This document shows, one piece after another, positions 8,537 to 18,100 of a stretch of 64,000 nucleotides of DNA (position 1 is its first letter; each line of letters begins with the position of its first letter). This DNA comes from Kytococcus schroeteri. GTDB taxonomy: Bacteria > Actinomycetota > Actinomycetes > Actinomycetales > Dermatophilaceae. The notes beneath the pieces are model-generated. The model was not told the DNA's origin and did no database searches. It worked only from the letters and a program-made list of their open reading frames with translations. Location: assembly GCF_002847825.1 (NCBI RefSeq), contig NZ_PKIZ01000002.1, positions 94,787 through 158,786 on the forward strand, written 5' to 3'. The translations under genes and the position numbers were made by a program.

Positions 8537-8736
8537 GCCTGGGAGTCCTTCCGGGGTCCTGCGGATGGGTGCCCGTCGGGGCCACGCACGGCTGCGCGGC
8601 GGTGTGGGACGGGGCGGCACGCGCCGGGGGCTGCGTGCGAGGGCACCGGGGTCCGGTCGGGGGACACGGGTGCCGTGGTGGGAGCGGCCGGTGGCCGGTC
8701 CTGGGCGCGGGGCGCAGTGGGCGCCGCGACGTCGCG
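8537..8736 (-). promoter_or_regulatory. whiB7 5' leader between upstream ORF and whiB7
   Basis: About 200 nt of GC-rich transcribed leader without a coding signal. Right after the upstream ORF stop, a 12-bp palindrome is visible (8727-8738 region). Farther on is a GCGGCCGGTGGCCGG segment (8684-8698 on the plus strand), also present inside the upstream ORF. A GGCACC/GGTGCC pair follows. These could form competing hairpins for attenuation. Folding is inferred by eye only. Confidence 0.55.
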
Positions 8737-8883
8737 TCAGGCCACCAGGGGGAACGCGGTCGAGGCGGAGCGATCTCGCGTCATGCGGCCGGTGGCCGGC
8801 ACGAGGTCAACACGCCCACGGGCGTCCGTGGCGGCAGCGCGGGCATCGAGTGCCACTGCGGTGCAGGTCAGGGTGTTGATCAT
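8737..8883 (-). CDS. whiB7 upstream ORF (leader peptide, 48 aa)
   Basis: A 48-codon ORF begins MINTLTCTAVALDARAA and ends with FPLVA before TGA. It has a strong GAAGGAGGAG ribosome site about ten bases before the ATG at 8883. It lies wholly inside the whiB7 leader, between the promoter and whiB7. Upstream ORFs are known in whiB7 leaders of mycobacteria and streptomycetes, where impaired translation switches on the downstream gene. The encoded peptide probably matters less than its translation. This specific peptide I do not recognise. Confidence 0.72.
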   Translation of the reverse strand: MINTLTCTAVALDARAAATDARGRVDLVPATGRMTRDRSASTAFPLVA

Positions 8884-8964
8884 GGTTCTCGCTCCTCCTT
8901 CCTCGATCGCGGTCAGGTACCCACCCGGCAGGAGCCGCAGACGACTCCCGGAAGGTGTGGCCCC

Positions 8965-9003
8965 ACCCTAGAAACCCCTCCACGGCGGGGGCAACCGATT
9001 TAA
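8965..9003 (-). promoter_or_regulatory. WhiB7-type autoregulated promoter
   Basis: On the minus strand the elements are an AT-rich block TTAAAT (8998-9003), a 3-bp CGG, a -35 TTGCCC (8989-8994), an 18-bp spacer and a -10 TAGGGT (8965-8970). An AT-rich block 3 bp upstream of the -35 is the described recognition pattern for the WhiB7 AT-hook. Confidence 0.8.
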
Positions 9004-9058
9004 CGGATCCGCCCGATTCGTGACCTTTTCGAGACCTGCGGGTCGCAGGAGGGCCGGC

Positions 9059-11188
9059 TCAGCCCGCGGCCTCCTCGCCGAAGACCTCGTCGGCCACGGC
9101 CTGCGGGTCCTCCCCGCCGAGCACCCGCATCACCGACGGACCGAAGCGCTCCAGCTTGGCCCGCCCGATGCCGGACACGCCCGCGAGGTCGGCCACCTCG
9201 CCCGGGTCGGCGGTGGCGATCCCCTCCAGCGTCACGTCGGTGAACACCGTGAACGCCGGCTTGGAGGTGTGCAGTGCCACCGCCTTGCGCCAGGCCTTGA
9301 GCGCCTCGAAGGTGGCCACGTCGTACTCCGGCGGGCAGTCGGCGCAGCGCCCCACCTTGGCCTGGGTGGCGTTCTCCAGCGGGACCCCGCACTGCCTGCA
9401 CACCGCGGGCCGGGCTCGGCGCCGCGAGCGCCCGCCGCCGGGCTCGGCCGGGGCGCGCGTGGCCACGGCCTCGGAGCCCAGCACGGACGCGGCCCCGGCG
9501 AGGAAGCGCGAGGGCTCGCGCTCGCTGCGCGCCCCGGGCCGCCCCTTGGCCCGGGAGAGCAGCAGCCGGTCCCGGGCACGGGTGATGCCGACGTAGGCCA
9601 GCCGCCGCTCCTCGTCGACGGCCTGGGGCGTGCGGGCCAGCGAGATCGGCATGAGCCCCTCGGAACACCCGATGATGAACACCACGGGCCACTCCAGCCC
9701 CTTGGCGGCGTGCAGCGAGGCCAGCGTGACCCCGTCCATGGCCGGGGCGTGCTGCTCGGCCGCGCGCCGGTCGAGCTCGGCCACGAGGTCGGCCATCCGG
9801 GCCTCGGGGGCGGCGGCCGCGAGGTCCTCGGCCACGGTGAGCAGCGCCTGCAGGGACTCCCAGCGCTCCCGCTGCGCCCCGCTGGACTGCGGCGGCTCGT
9901 GCGTCCACCCGGCCCCGGAGAGCACGTCGGCGGTGAGGCGCACCAGCGGCAGCTCGCCGTCGTCGCTGCGCACCGCGCCGCGCAGCAGGACGATGCCGGC
10001 CCGCACCTCCTGCCGGTTGAAGAAGCGCTCCCCGCCCCGCACCAGGTAGGGCACACCGGCGCGCGCCAGGGCGGTCTCCACCGCCTCGGACTGGCCGTTG
10101 GTGCGGAAGAGCACCGCCACGTCGCCCGGGGTCACCTCCCCCGATGCCGTGAGCTCCCCGATGCGCTGGGCCACCCAGCGGGCCTCGGCCTCGTCGTCGG
10201 CGTGCACGGTGAGCTCCGGCTCCGGGCCCGGCGGGCGCTGCGCGTGCAGCTCCACCCGGCCGGCCGCCGAGCGCACGTCGCCGGCGATCACCGCGTTGGC
10301 CACGCCGAGCACCTGCGGCGTGGAGCGGTAGTTGCGGTGCAGCTGCACCGAGGTGACCCCGGGGTGGCGCGTCGGGAAGTCCAGCAGGTGCTGGGGCGTG
10401 GCACCGGTGAAGGAGTAGATGGTCTGCGCCGCGTCGCCCACCACGCACACGTCGTGGCGCTCGCCGGTCCAGGCCTCGAGCAGGGCCTGCTGCACGGCGT
10501 TGACGTCCTGGTATTCGTCCACCACGAAGTGCCGGTACTGGCTGCGCACCGTGCGGGCCACGTCGGGGCGGTCACGCAGGATCGCCAGCATCGAGAGCAG
10601 CACGTCCTCGAAGTCCATGACCCCGCGGTCGCTGGCCACCTCGGCGTAGACCTCCAGCAGCCGCGCCATCGCCGAGGGGTCCAACCCGCCGGCCGAGCGC
10701 TCCAGGCGCCGGGCCTCGGCGGCGTAGGTGGCCGGGGTGAGCAGCGAGACCTTGGCCCACTCCACCTCGGCGGCCAGGTCGCGCACGGCGGTGCGGTCGA
10801 CCTCCAGACGCAGCCGGCTGGCGGCCTCGGCCACCAGCGGCGCCTTGGAGTTGATGATCTGCGGCGGCGCGCCGCCCACCACGTGCGGGTGGAAGTACTG
10901 CAGCTGGCGCAGCGCCGCGGCGTGGAAGGTGCGCGCCTGCACGCCCGGCACGCCGAGCGCGCGCAGGCGGGTGCGCATCTCCCCGGCCGCACGCGCGGTG
11001 AACGTGACCGCCAGCACCTGCTGGGCCGGGAAGGCCCCGGCGTGCACGCCGTAGGCGATGCGGTGGGTGATGGCGCGCGTCTTGCCGGTGCCCGCACCGG
11101 CAAGCACCCGCATCGCGCCCACGGGGGTGGCCGCCACCTGCCGCTGCTCGGGGTCGAGCCCCTCGAGGATGCGCTCGGGGTCAGTCAC
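9059..11188 (-). CDS. uvrD2: UvrD2-type superfamily 1 DNA helicase with HRDC domain
   Basis: This 709-residue ATP-dependent 3'-5' DNA helicase carries Walker A GAGTGKT (31-37), motif II VDEYQD, motif III GDAAQTIYSF, and motifs V/VI with VGITRARDRL. A four-cysteine segment (CRQCG, then CADC) follows, then a C-terminal HRDC domain (FEALKAWRKAVA). The tetracysteine plus HRDC tail is the signature of actinobacterial UvrD2 rather than UvrD1/PcrA. The start is GTG at 11188, overlapping the nudC stop by 8 bp, so the two are co-transcribed. It probably functions in DNA repair. Confidence 0.92.
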   Translation of the reverse strand: MTDPERILEGLDPEQRQVAATPVGAMRVLAGAGTGKTRAITHRIAYGVHAGAFPAQQVLAVTFTARAAGEMRTRLRALGVPGVQARTFHAAALRQLQYFHPHVVGGAPPQIINSKAPLVAEAASRLRLEVDRTAVRDLAAEVEWAKVSLLTPATYAAEARRLERSAGGLDPSAMARLLEVYAEVASDRGVMDFEDVLLSMLAILRDRPDVARTVRSQYRHFVVDEYQDVNAVQQALLEAWTGERHDVCVVGDAAQTIYSFTGATPQHLLDFPTRHPGVTSVQLHRNYRSTPQVLGVANAVIAGDVRSAAGRVELHAQRPPGPEPELTVHADDEAEARWVAQRIGELTASGEVTPGDVAVLFRTNGQSEAVETALARAGVPYLVRGGERFFNRQEVRAGIVLLRGAVRSDDGELPLVRLTADVLSGAGWTHEPPQSSGAQRERWESLQALLTVAEDLAAAAPEARMADLVAELDRRAAEQHAPAMDGVTLASLHAAKGLEWPVVFIIGCSEGLMPISLARTPQAVDEERRLAYVGITRARDRLLLSRAKGRPGARSEREPSRFLAGAASVLGSEAVATRAPAEPGGGRSRRRARPAVCRQCGVPLENATQAKVGRCADCPPEYDVATFEALKAWRKAVALHTSKPAFTVFTDVTLEGIATADPGEVADLAGVSGIGRAKLERFGPSVMRVLGGEDPQAVADEVFGEEAAG

Positions 11189-12164
11189 GCACGGACCCCC
11201 GCACCTCGTCGCGCACCGGCAGCGGGCCGCCGTACCACTGCTCGATGAGGCGGCGGGCGATGGAGAACGGCCCCGGCAGGCCCACCTCGCGCGCGGCGAG
11301 CGCGGCGGCCAGGCCCTCCCGGGACACCCAGCGGGCCTCGGCGATCTCGTCGTGCTCCAGCGCCGTGGCGGGCACCTCGTCAGGCTGCGCCCCGGCCCGG
11401 GCGGTGAAGCCCACCATGAGCGAGGCCGGGAAGGGCCACGGCTGGGACCCCGCGTAGGTCACGTCCGACACCTGCACCGACACCTCCTCGTACACCTCGC
11501 GCGCCACGGCCTGCTCGAGCGTCTCGCCGGGCTCCACGAAACCGGCGAGCACCGACAACCTCCCCTCCGGCCAGTGGCGGCCCCGAGCCAGCAGCAGCCG
11601 GTCGCGGTCGTCGACCACGGCCATGATCACCGCGGCGTCCGTGCGCGGGAAGTGCAGGCGCCCGCCCTCCTCGCGGCGCACCCAGCCGGAGGAGACCACC
11701 TCGGTCTCCGCGCCGGTCTCCGGGGAGAAGCGGTGCCGCTGGTGCCAACGCGCCAGGGCGACGGCCGTCATCGCCGCCTCGCGGTCCTCCTCGCCCAACG
11801 CGCTCCCCACCACCTTGAGGTCCGCCCAGGAGGCCCCCTCGGGCAGGTGCACCGCGTCCTCGTCGGCCACCACCACGGCCACCAACGGGCCGTCGGATCC
11901 CCGGCCCAGGAAGACCTCGACGCCGTCGGCCACCCCGTCGGCGTCCAGGTCCGGCAGCTCGCCGGCCGGGGAGGTGCGCCACAGCACCGCCGCCGGGCTG
12001 CCGGTCACCGCCACGGCCCCCTCGAGGGTCACCCAGAGACGCCGGTGGGGTGCCTCACGCCCCCACGCCGGCTCCCCCGCCGCGCTCCCCCGCAACCACG
12101 CGGCCCGCTGCAGCGCGGGCTCGATCCGGGCGGACGACGCGGGCGGTGTGGGAGGGCTGGACAC
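11181..12164 (-). CDS. nudC: NAD+ diphosphatase / NADH pyrophosphatase (Nudix)
   Basis: The 327-residue Nudix hydrolase should cleave NAD(H) to NMN(H) and AMP; some NudC enzymes also decap NAD-RNA. The Nudix box GFVEPGETLEQAVAREVYEEV spans about 208-228, and the NudC signature SQPWPFP is at 240-246. Unusually, the segment that normally forms the zinc ribbon (about 146-172) has no cysteine, so the structural zinc site is missing. The GTG at 12164 is six bases after a TAGGCT hexamer (12171-12176). It heads an operon with uvrD2. Confidence 0.9.
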   Translation of the reverse strand: MSSPPTPPASSARIEPALQRAAWLRGSAAGEPAWGREAPHRRLWVTLEGAVAVTGSPAAVLWRTSPAGELPDLDADGVADGVEVFLGRGSDGPLVAVVVADEDAVHLPEGASWADLKVVGSALGEEDREAAMTAVALARWHQRHRFSPETGAETEVVSSGWVRREEGGRLHFPRTDAAVIMAVVDDRDRLLLARGRHWPEGRLSVLAGFVEPGETLEQAVAREVYEEVSVQVSDVTYAGSQPWPFPASLMVGFTARAGAQPDEVPATALEHDEIAEARWVSREGLAAALAAREVGLPGPFSIARRLIEQWYGGPLPVRDEVRGSVRD

Positions 12165-12200
12165 ACCCGCAGCCTATGCGGCCGCACTTAGGGTGTGCGC
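12165..12200. promoter_or_regulatory. 36-bp divergent double leaderless promoter
   Basis: Two -10 hexamers lie back to back. TAGGCT on the minus strand (12171-12176) is six bases before the nudC GTG. TAGGGT on the plus strand (12189-12194) is six bases before the antiporter ATG. Only 12 bp separate them, so RNA polymerase occupancy at one should hinder the other. Confidence 0.7.
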
Positions 12201-14123
12201 ATGGATCCGGCGCCGTACCTCGCCCTCGTCGTGGCCCTGGCGGTCGTGTGCCAGTGGGTCGCGTGGCGCTGGAAGGTGCCCTCCCTGCTGGTGCTGCTGC
12301 TGTGCGGCTTCGCCCTGGGACGGGTGGAGTCCCCCGACACCGTGCTGGGGCAGACCATGCTCTTCAGCGGCGTGAAACTGGCCGTCGGCATCATCCTCTT
12401 CGAGGGGGCGCTCGGGTTGCGCCTGCGCCAGGTGCCCGACCTCGGCAAGCCCATCCTGCGGCTGTGCACGTGGACGGTGCTCATCACCTGGGTGCTCGTC
12501 ACCCTGCTGGCCTGGGGGCTCGGGTTCGACCTGCGGGCCGCGCTGCTCGTGGGCGCCATCCTCACCGTCACCGGCCCCACCGTCATCAACCCCATCCTGC
12601 GCACCCTGCGCCCCACCCGGCGCGTCTCCCAGCTGCTGCGCTGGGAGGGCATCGTGGTGGACCCCATCGGCGCCATCCTCGGCGTGCTGGTGCTGCAGGT
12701 GGTGACCGCCACCGGCCGGGCCGGCCCCTGGGCCGACGCGGCGCTCACCCTGGTGCGCGCAGTGGGCGTGGCCGTGCTGCTCACCGTGCTGGTGGGCTGG
12801 CTGCTCACGTGGATGATGCGCGAGGACCTCATCCCGGACTACCTGCAGGGCGTCACCTTCCTGGCCGCCGCGCTGGGCTCGATGACGGCGAGCAACACCG
12901 TGCAGCCCGAGTCCGGTCTGCTCACGGTGACCCTGCTGGGCATCCTGCTGGCCAACCAGACCGACCTGCACATCCAGCACATCATCGAGTTCAAGGAGAA
13001 CCTGCAGGTGCTCTTCGTGGGCGCCCTGTTCATCGTGCTGGCCGGCCGGGTGGAGCCCGCGCAGCTGGTGGAGGTGGCCCCCGTGGCGGCCGTCTTCGTG
13101 CTCGGGCTGGTGGTCATCCGCGTCGTCGCCATCGGGGTGGGCCTGCGCGGCACCGACGTGACCCGGGCGGAGCGGACGCTGCTCATGTCGATGGCGCCAC
13201 GCGGCATCGTGGCGGCGGCCGTCACCTCGATCTTCGCGCTGGAGTTCGGCCACGCCGCCGACCACGCCATCAGCCTCGGCGAGGCCGCCCGCGAGGACGG
13301 TGACGCCGCCCAGGCCGCCGCGCTGTTCGAGCGCGCCACCGACCTGCACGCCCTCTCGGTGGAGGTGGACCGCCTGGTGCCGTTGGTGTTCATCGTCATC
13401 GTCTCCACCGTGGCCCTGTACGGCCTGGGAGTGGGCCGGCTGGCCGAGCGGCTCGGGCTGGCCACCGCGAGCCCCCGCGGGGTGCTCTTCTCCGGCGCCG
13501 CCCCGTGGGTGGTGCCGGCCGCCAAGCGCCTGCGCGAGCTGGGGGTGCCGTCGGTGATCGTGGCCCGCGAGCGCGCGGACCTGCGGGCCGCCCGCATGTC
13601 CGGCCTGCGCACGGAGGCCGCCAGCATCATCAGCGAGTACGCGGTGGAGGACATGGACCTGGCCGGCATCCGCTCGATGGTGTGCGCCACCCGCGACGAC
13701 GACACCAACGCCATCGCCGCCGGGGAGTTCTCCCACGTGCTGGGGCGCAGCCACGTGTACACCCTCAAGCGCCACGAGGACACCGACCGCGCCCGGCAGG
13801 CCACCGCCGGCCACCTGGTGGGCAACATCGCGTTCTCCCCGCCGATGGACTACGACGAGCTGCTGCAGCGCACCCGCAACGACCACAAGGTGACCTCCAC
13901 CGAGCTCACCGAGGAGTACGGCTCGGACGAGTTCTGGAACGACCACCCCGAGGCCGTGGTGCTCTTCGTGCACTCCGAGGAGACCACGCGCGTGGCCTCC
14001 GGCAGGCGGCAGTCCGGCGAGGCGGGGAGCACCTTCGTGGCCCTGGTTCCGGTCGGCGCGGACGGCACGCCGGCCACCGGCCCGGTGCCGACCACCACCG
14101 GCGCGCACCCCGCGGTGGCGTGA
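12201..14123 (+). CDS. CPA1-type cation/proton antiporter with cytosolic TrkA-N-like domain
   Basis: The 640-residue membrane protein has about 11-12 hydrophobic helices up to residue 425. It carries antiporter features such as VDPIGAILGV and a SMAPRGIVAAAVTSIFALEF helix resembling NhaP/CPA1 proteins. The C-terminal 200 residues are soluble and resemble a nucleotide-binding TrkA-N fold (GVLFSGAAP ... SVIVARERADLRAARMSGL). It probably exchanges Na+ or K+ for protons and is gated by the cytosolic domain. The ATG at 12201 fits a leaderless start; an in-frame GTG at 12195 is less likely. The insertion around residues 350-380 (AAREDGDAAQAAALFERA) is unusual for the family. Confidence 0.85.
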   Translation: MDPAPYLALVVALAVVCQWVAWRWKVPSLLVLLLCGFALGRVESPDTVLGQTMLFSGVKLAVGIILFEGALGLRLRQVPDLGKPILRLCTWTVLITWVLVTLLAWGLGFDLRAALLVGAILTVTGPTVINPILRTLRPTRRVSQLLRWEGIVVDPIGAILGVLVLQVVTATGRAGPWADAALTLVRAVGVAVLLTVLVGWLLTWMMREDLIPDYLQGVTFLAAALGSMTASNTVQPESGLLTVTLLGILLANQTDLHIQHIIEFKENLQVLFVGALFIVLAGRVEPAQLVEVAPVAAVFVLGLVVIRVVAIGVGLRGTDVTRAERTLLMSMAPRGIVAAAVTSIFALEFGHAADHAISLGEAAREDGDAAQAAALFERATDLHALSVEVDRLVPLVFIVIVSTVALYGLGVGRLAERLGLATASPRGVLFSGAAPWVVPAAKRLRELGVPSVIVARERADLRAARMSGLRTEAASIISEYAVEDMDLAGIRSMVCATRDDDTNAIAAGEFSHVLGRSHVYTLKRHEDTDRARQATAGHLVGNIAFSPPMDYDELLQRTRNDHKVTSTELTEEYGSDEFWNDHPEAVVLFVHSEETTRVASGRRQSGEAGSTFVALVPVGADGTPATGPVPTTTGAHPAVA

Positions 14124-14165
14124 GGTGGACGTGAGAAGGTGGGCGCCGATCTCCGGGAGGTGCAG

Positions 14166-15083
14166 GTGAAGAAACCGGTTCGCCCCACGTGGGCACGCAT
14201 GGCGGCGTGGTCCGTGGCCGCCGTCCCCTCGATCGCGCCCCGTGGGGTGGCGTGGGTGGACCCCGGTGGCGCGGACCACGAGGTGGCCCAGGTGGTCGAC
14301 GCCGACGACCGGCGCTGGTCGGTGCGCCGCACCGACGCCGACGCCACGCCCGGTGAGCGGCTCGCCGAGACGCTGCCGGCGGACCTGCACGGTGCACCCC
14401 CGGCCGTGGCCGGCAGGACGATGTTGGGCGACGGCTCCACCGTCAGCGTGCGGCCGTGGGTGGCCGGGCGCTCCCTGCGCTGGGTGATGGTGCGCCCGGG
14501 CGACGCCGTGGTGGAGCACTTCGCGGCCTTCCTCGCCGCGCTGCACGGCACGGACCCCGCAGCGCTCGGCGACGCCGCCGAGGTGCCGACCGCGGAGGAC
14601 CTGCGCACCGAGCGCCTCGACCTGCTGGACCGTGCCGCCTCGACCGGTGTGGTGCCGCCGCGTCTGCTCTCCCGGTGGGAGGAGTCCCTCGAGGACGCCG
14701 AGCTGTGGGCCGTGCAGCCCTGCGTGGTGCACGGACGTCTCGTGGACGAGCACGTGCTGGTGACCACCGACCACGACCTGGCCGCCGTCATGGGCTGGTC
14801 CGGGGTGCACGTGGGCGACCCCGCGGAGGACTTCGCCGTGGTGAGCCGGTCGGCCACCCCGGACGTGCTGGGGGCCGTGCGCAGCCGCTACGCCGAGCTG
14901 CTGGGCCGCACCGACGAGCGGCTGCTCGAGCGCGCCCACCTGGTGGCCGAGATGCGCGACCTGCCGCGGCTGGTGGTGGCGCACACCCGCGGGGACTCGG
15001 CGACCGTGGCCGACATCGAGGCCGAGCTGGCGCACCGCTCGCGGCTGCTCGCCGAGGCTGAGGAGCTCGACGCCTGGGAGTGA
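14166..15083 (+). CDS. Aminoglycoside-phosphotransferase-fold protein with lost catalytic residues
   Basis: This 305-residue protein has the length and layout of the APH/choline-kinase family. The catalytic loop expected as HxDxxxxN reads H189-G-R191-L-V-D-E-H196, so both the base Asp and the metal-binding Asn are replaced. The metal Asp of the DFG-like motif is Gly210 (VMGWSG). The later GDPAEDFA is kept. It is therefore likely a pseudokinase or nucleotide sensor. GGGAGG five bases before the GTG at 14166 sets the start. It lies between the antiporter and adnB, a position where I recall similar genes in other actinobacteria. It probably does not confer resistance. Confidence 0.78.
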   Translation: MKKPVRPTWARMAAWSVAAVPSIAPRGVAWVDPGGADHEVAQVVDADDRRWSVRRTDADATPGERLAETLPADLHGAPPAVAGRTMLGDGSTVSVRPWVAGRSLRWVMVRPGDAVVEHFAAFLAALHGTDPAALGDAAEVPTAEDLRTERLDLLDRAASTGVVPPRLLSRWEESLEDAELWAVQPCVVHGRLVDEHVLVTTDHDLAAVMGWSGVHVGDPAEDFAVVSRSATPDVLGAVRSRYAELLGRTDERLLERAHLVAEMRDLPRLVVAHTRGDSATVADIEAELAHRSRLLAEAEELDAWE

Positions 15084-15133
15084 CGCCGGGCTGGCGGGGG
15101 TGGTCCGCCGCGGCACCCCCGTCCTCGCCGGCC

Positions 15134-18100
15134 TCAGGCCTCCTCGCCTGCGCGCAGCAGGCCCACGAGGCGTTCGAGTTCCGCGCCCGCGGGCAGGGTC
15201 GGGCGCAGCGTGACGCCGTTGCCGGCGTGGAAGAAGGCACCCCCCACCACGGCGGGGTCGAGCCCCTGCCAGGCGGCGAACGCCTGCCGGTAGCAGGCCA
15301 GCTGCACCGCGGCCACGGCCGCCTGCTGCCCACCGGGCGCGGACGAGGTCTTCCAGTCCACCACCACCCACTCCAGGCCCTCGGCCCGTTCGGCGGGTGA
15401 GGCCGGGAAGATCGCGTCGGCACGCCCGCGGACGGTCAGGCCCGCCACGGTGGTCTGCAGCGGCAGCTCCACCCAGCGCGGCACGCGGTCGGCCCACTCG
15501 CTGGCCCGGAAGTTCTCCCGCAGACGCTTCAGCTCGTCGCCGGGCGCGTCCGGGGCGGTGCCACCGTGGTCCTGGGGCCCGTCGGCCCACACCAGCTCGT
15601 CCTCGTCCTGTGTGGCGTCGAACAGCTGGGCCGGCGCCCACTGGGCCTCCACCCAGGCGTGGAAGTCCGTGCCCCGCCGGGCTGCCCGCGCCGGTGGCGT
15701 GGGCACGGGGCGGGCCAGGAGGCGGCGGGCCTGCGGGTCGCGGGCCACGGCCACCAGGGCGCTGGTGCTCACGTGGCGGGGCAGCGCGTGGCCGGGCCGG
15801 TCCACGGCGTCGCGCTCGGCGAGCAACAGGCGCACGTCCTGGCGGAAGGCCAGCAGGTCGGCGCGGGTGGCGTCGTCGAGGCCGTCCCAGCCCGGCTCGG
15901 CGCCCGGTCGCGTGGCCAGGGCCGTGCCCACCTCGGCGGCGGCGGCCGCGTGCGCGTGGTGCACCAGGTCGGCGACCTGCTCGCGGGGCCACGGCGCGGT
16001 GACCGGCTCGGCCCGCACGGGGTTCTCCGGCACCGGGTCGGTCGGAGGCATCGGCGCCCAGGCACCCACGGCGCACCGGTCGAGCACCTCGGTGAGGAAG
16101 TCGCTCGTGGGCGTGGGGGCGGCAGACTCCCCCCAGACCGATGCCGTGAGGTGCAGCCAGGAGCGCGCCCGGGTGACGCCCACGTAGGCCAGGCGCCGTT
16201 CCTCCTCGAGGGCGCGCGCCCCGTTGGCCCGGCCGAAGTCCTCCATCGCGGCGTCGAAGTCCGCCTTGTCCGCATCGGGCGGGAGGGTCCAGACCGGCAG
16301 GGACGGGGAGTCGCCGCGCAGCGCGAAGGGCAGCTGGCCGCTGGCCGGGGCCCACCAGGCGCTGTCGGTGGCCGGCCCCGCCACCCACTCGTCGTCCACG
16401 GCGCGCACGGTGCCGGTGCCGCTGGGGAAGGTGCCGGCCACCAGCCCGGGCACCCACACGGCATCCCACTCCAGGCCCTTGGAGGCGTGCACGGTGAGCA
16501 CCTGCACGGCGTCAGGGTCCACCTCCACCGCGCCGGGCTCCAGCGCGCCGTCGTGCTCCTCGGCGGCGTCGAGCCAAGCCATGAGCGCCGAGAGGCTCGG
16601 CTCGCGGGTGCCGGCCTCGGCGAAGGTGGCCACGTGCTCGTGGAAGGCATCCAGGTGCGCCCGCGCCCGCCACACCGGCAGGTCCACCCGCGAGGCGAGC
16701 TCCACGTCCACGCCGAGGGCCTGCTCGGCCACCAGCGCCAGCTCGCCCACCCCGCGGTGCTGCGCGCCCAGGCACTGCGTCACGGCCTCGGCGAGCACGG
16801 CCAGCCGAGACCGGGCGGTCTCCCCGACGTGCTCGCCCTCCGGCCCGGTCCAGTCGGGGTCCACGGGGGTGAGCACGGCATCGAGCAGGGTGACCTGCGT
16901 CTGCAGCTGGTCGCGCCGCTCGGCCAGCCCCTCGTCACCGCGGGGGCGGGTGTTCCAGCGGCGCTCGAGCTCCCGACGCCAGGCGTGCAGGCCCACCAGG
17001 TCGGCCGCCCCGAGGCGGGTGGCCGGGCCGGTGAGCAAGCGCACCAGGTGGTCGCCGCGGGTCGGGTCGTCCACCACCGCCAGCAGGGCGCGCACGTCGG
17101 CCACCTCGGGCACCAGGAGCAACCCGCCCAGACCCACCACCTCGTAGGGCAACCCGGCGGCCTCCAACGCCTCGGTGACCAGTGGGAACCACGACCGCTT
17201 GCGGCAGAGCACCGCGGCCGAGGCCTCCCCGGGACGCCAGTGCCGGCCCAGCCAGGCCGCCCCCTCGGCGGCCTCCTGCGCCGGTGTGGTGCTGCGTACC
17301 GCGCTCACCACCGACTCCCCGTGGTGGCCGGGGCGGGGCGAGAGCTCGGGCAGGTCGAGGCGACTGGCCGCCCGCAGCGGCGCCGCCACGGCGTTGGCCA
17401 CCTCGAGCACCTGCGGGGAGTTGCGCCAGCTCACCGAGAGCGAACGCTGCGTGGCACCGAAGGCCTCCACGAAGGACTCCATGGTGCGCGCCGAGGCCCC
17501 CCGGAAGCCGTAGATGGACTGGTGCGGGTCGCCCACGGCGGTGACGCTCACCCCGGCGTGGCCGGCGAACACCCCGCGCACCACCTGCAGCTGCGCCTCG
17601 GTGGTGTCCTGGAACTCGTCCAGCAGCACCGCCCGGCTGCGGGCCCGCTCCACCCGACCCACGGCCCGGTGGCCGCCGGCGAGCAGCGCCGAGAGCCGCG
17701 TCTGGTCGGAGAACTCGATGACCTGCCGCTCGGCCTTGACCTCCTGCCAGCGCTGCACCAGCGGCACCAGCGCGCGGCGGGCGGCGAGCGTCGCGCGCGC
17801 CCTGGTCACCGCGGCCGCCTCCTTGCCGCCCCGCACCGAGGCCACGGTGTCCAGCAGCGCATCGATGCGGTCGAGCTCGGCCTCCACCTGCGCGCCGGTC
17901 ACGAGGTGGTCGCCCATCTGCCCGGCCAGGGTGCGCACGCCCTGCACCACCGACCCGATGGAGGTCAGCCCCTCGGGCAGGTCGCCCGGCCAGGCGGTGG
18001 CCAGGTCGGTGACGCCCTGCCACGCCTCCACCTCCGAGAGCACACGGGCACCGGGCTCCACGCCCACCCGCAGGCCGTGCTCGGCCACGATGCCGCCGCT

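Noticed and set aside
9035..9049. Small 6-bp hairpin downstream of uvrD2 as its terminator
   Set aside because: The stem is short, and it lies immediately ahead of the whiB7 promoter; too weak to call.
14166..15083. Annotation as macrolide or aminoglycoside resistance phosphotransferase
   Set aside because: Catalytic Asp, metal Asn and DFG-type Asp are all replaced, so phosphotransfer is unlikely.
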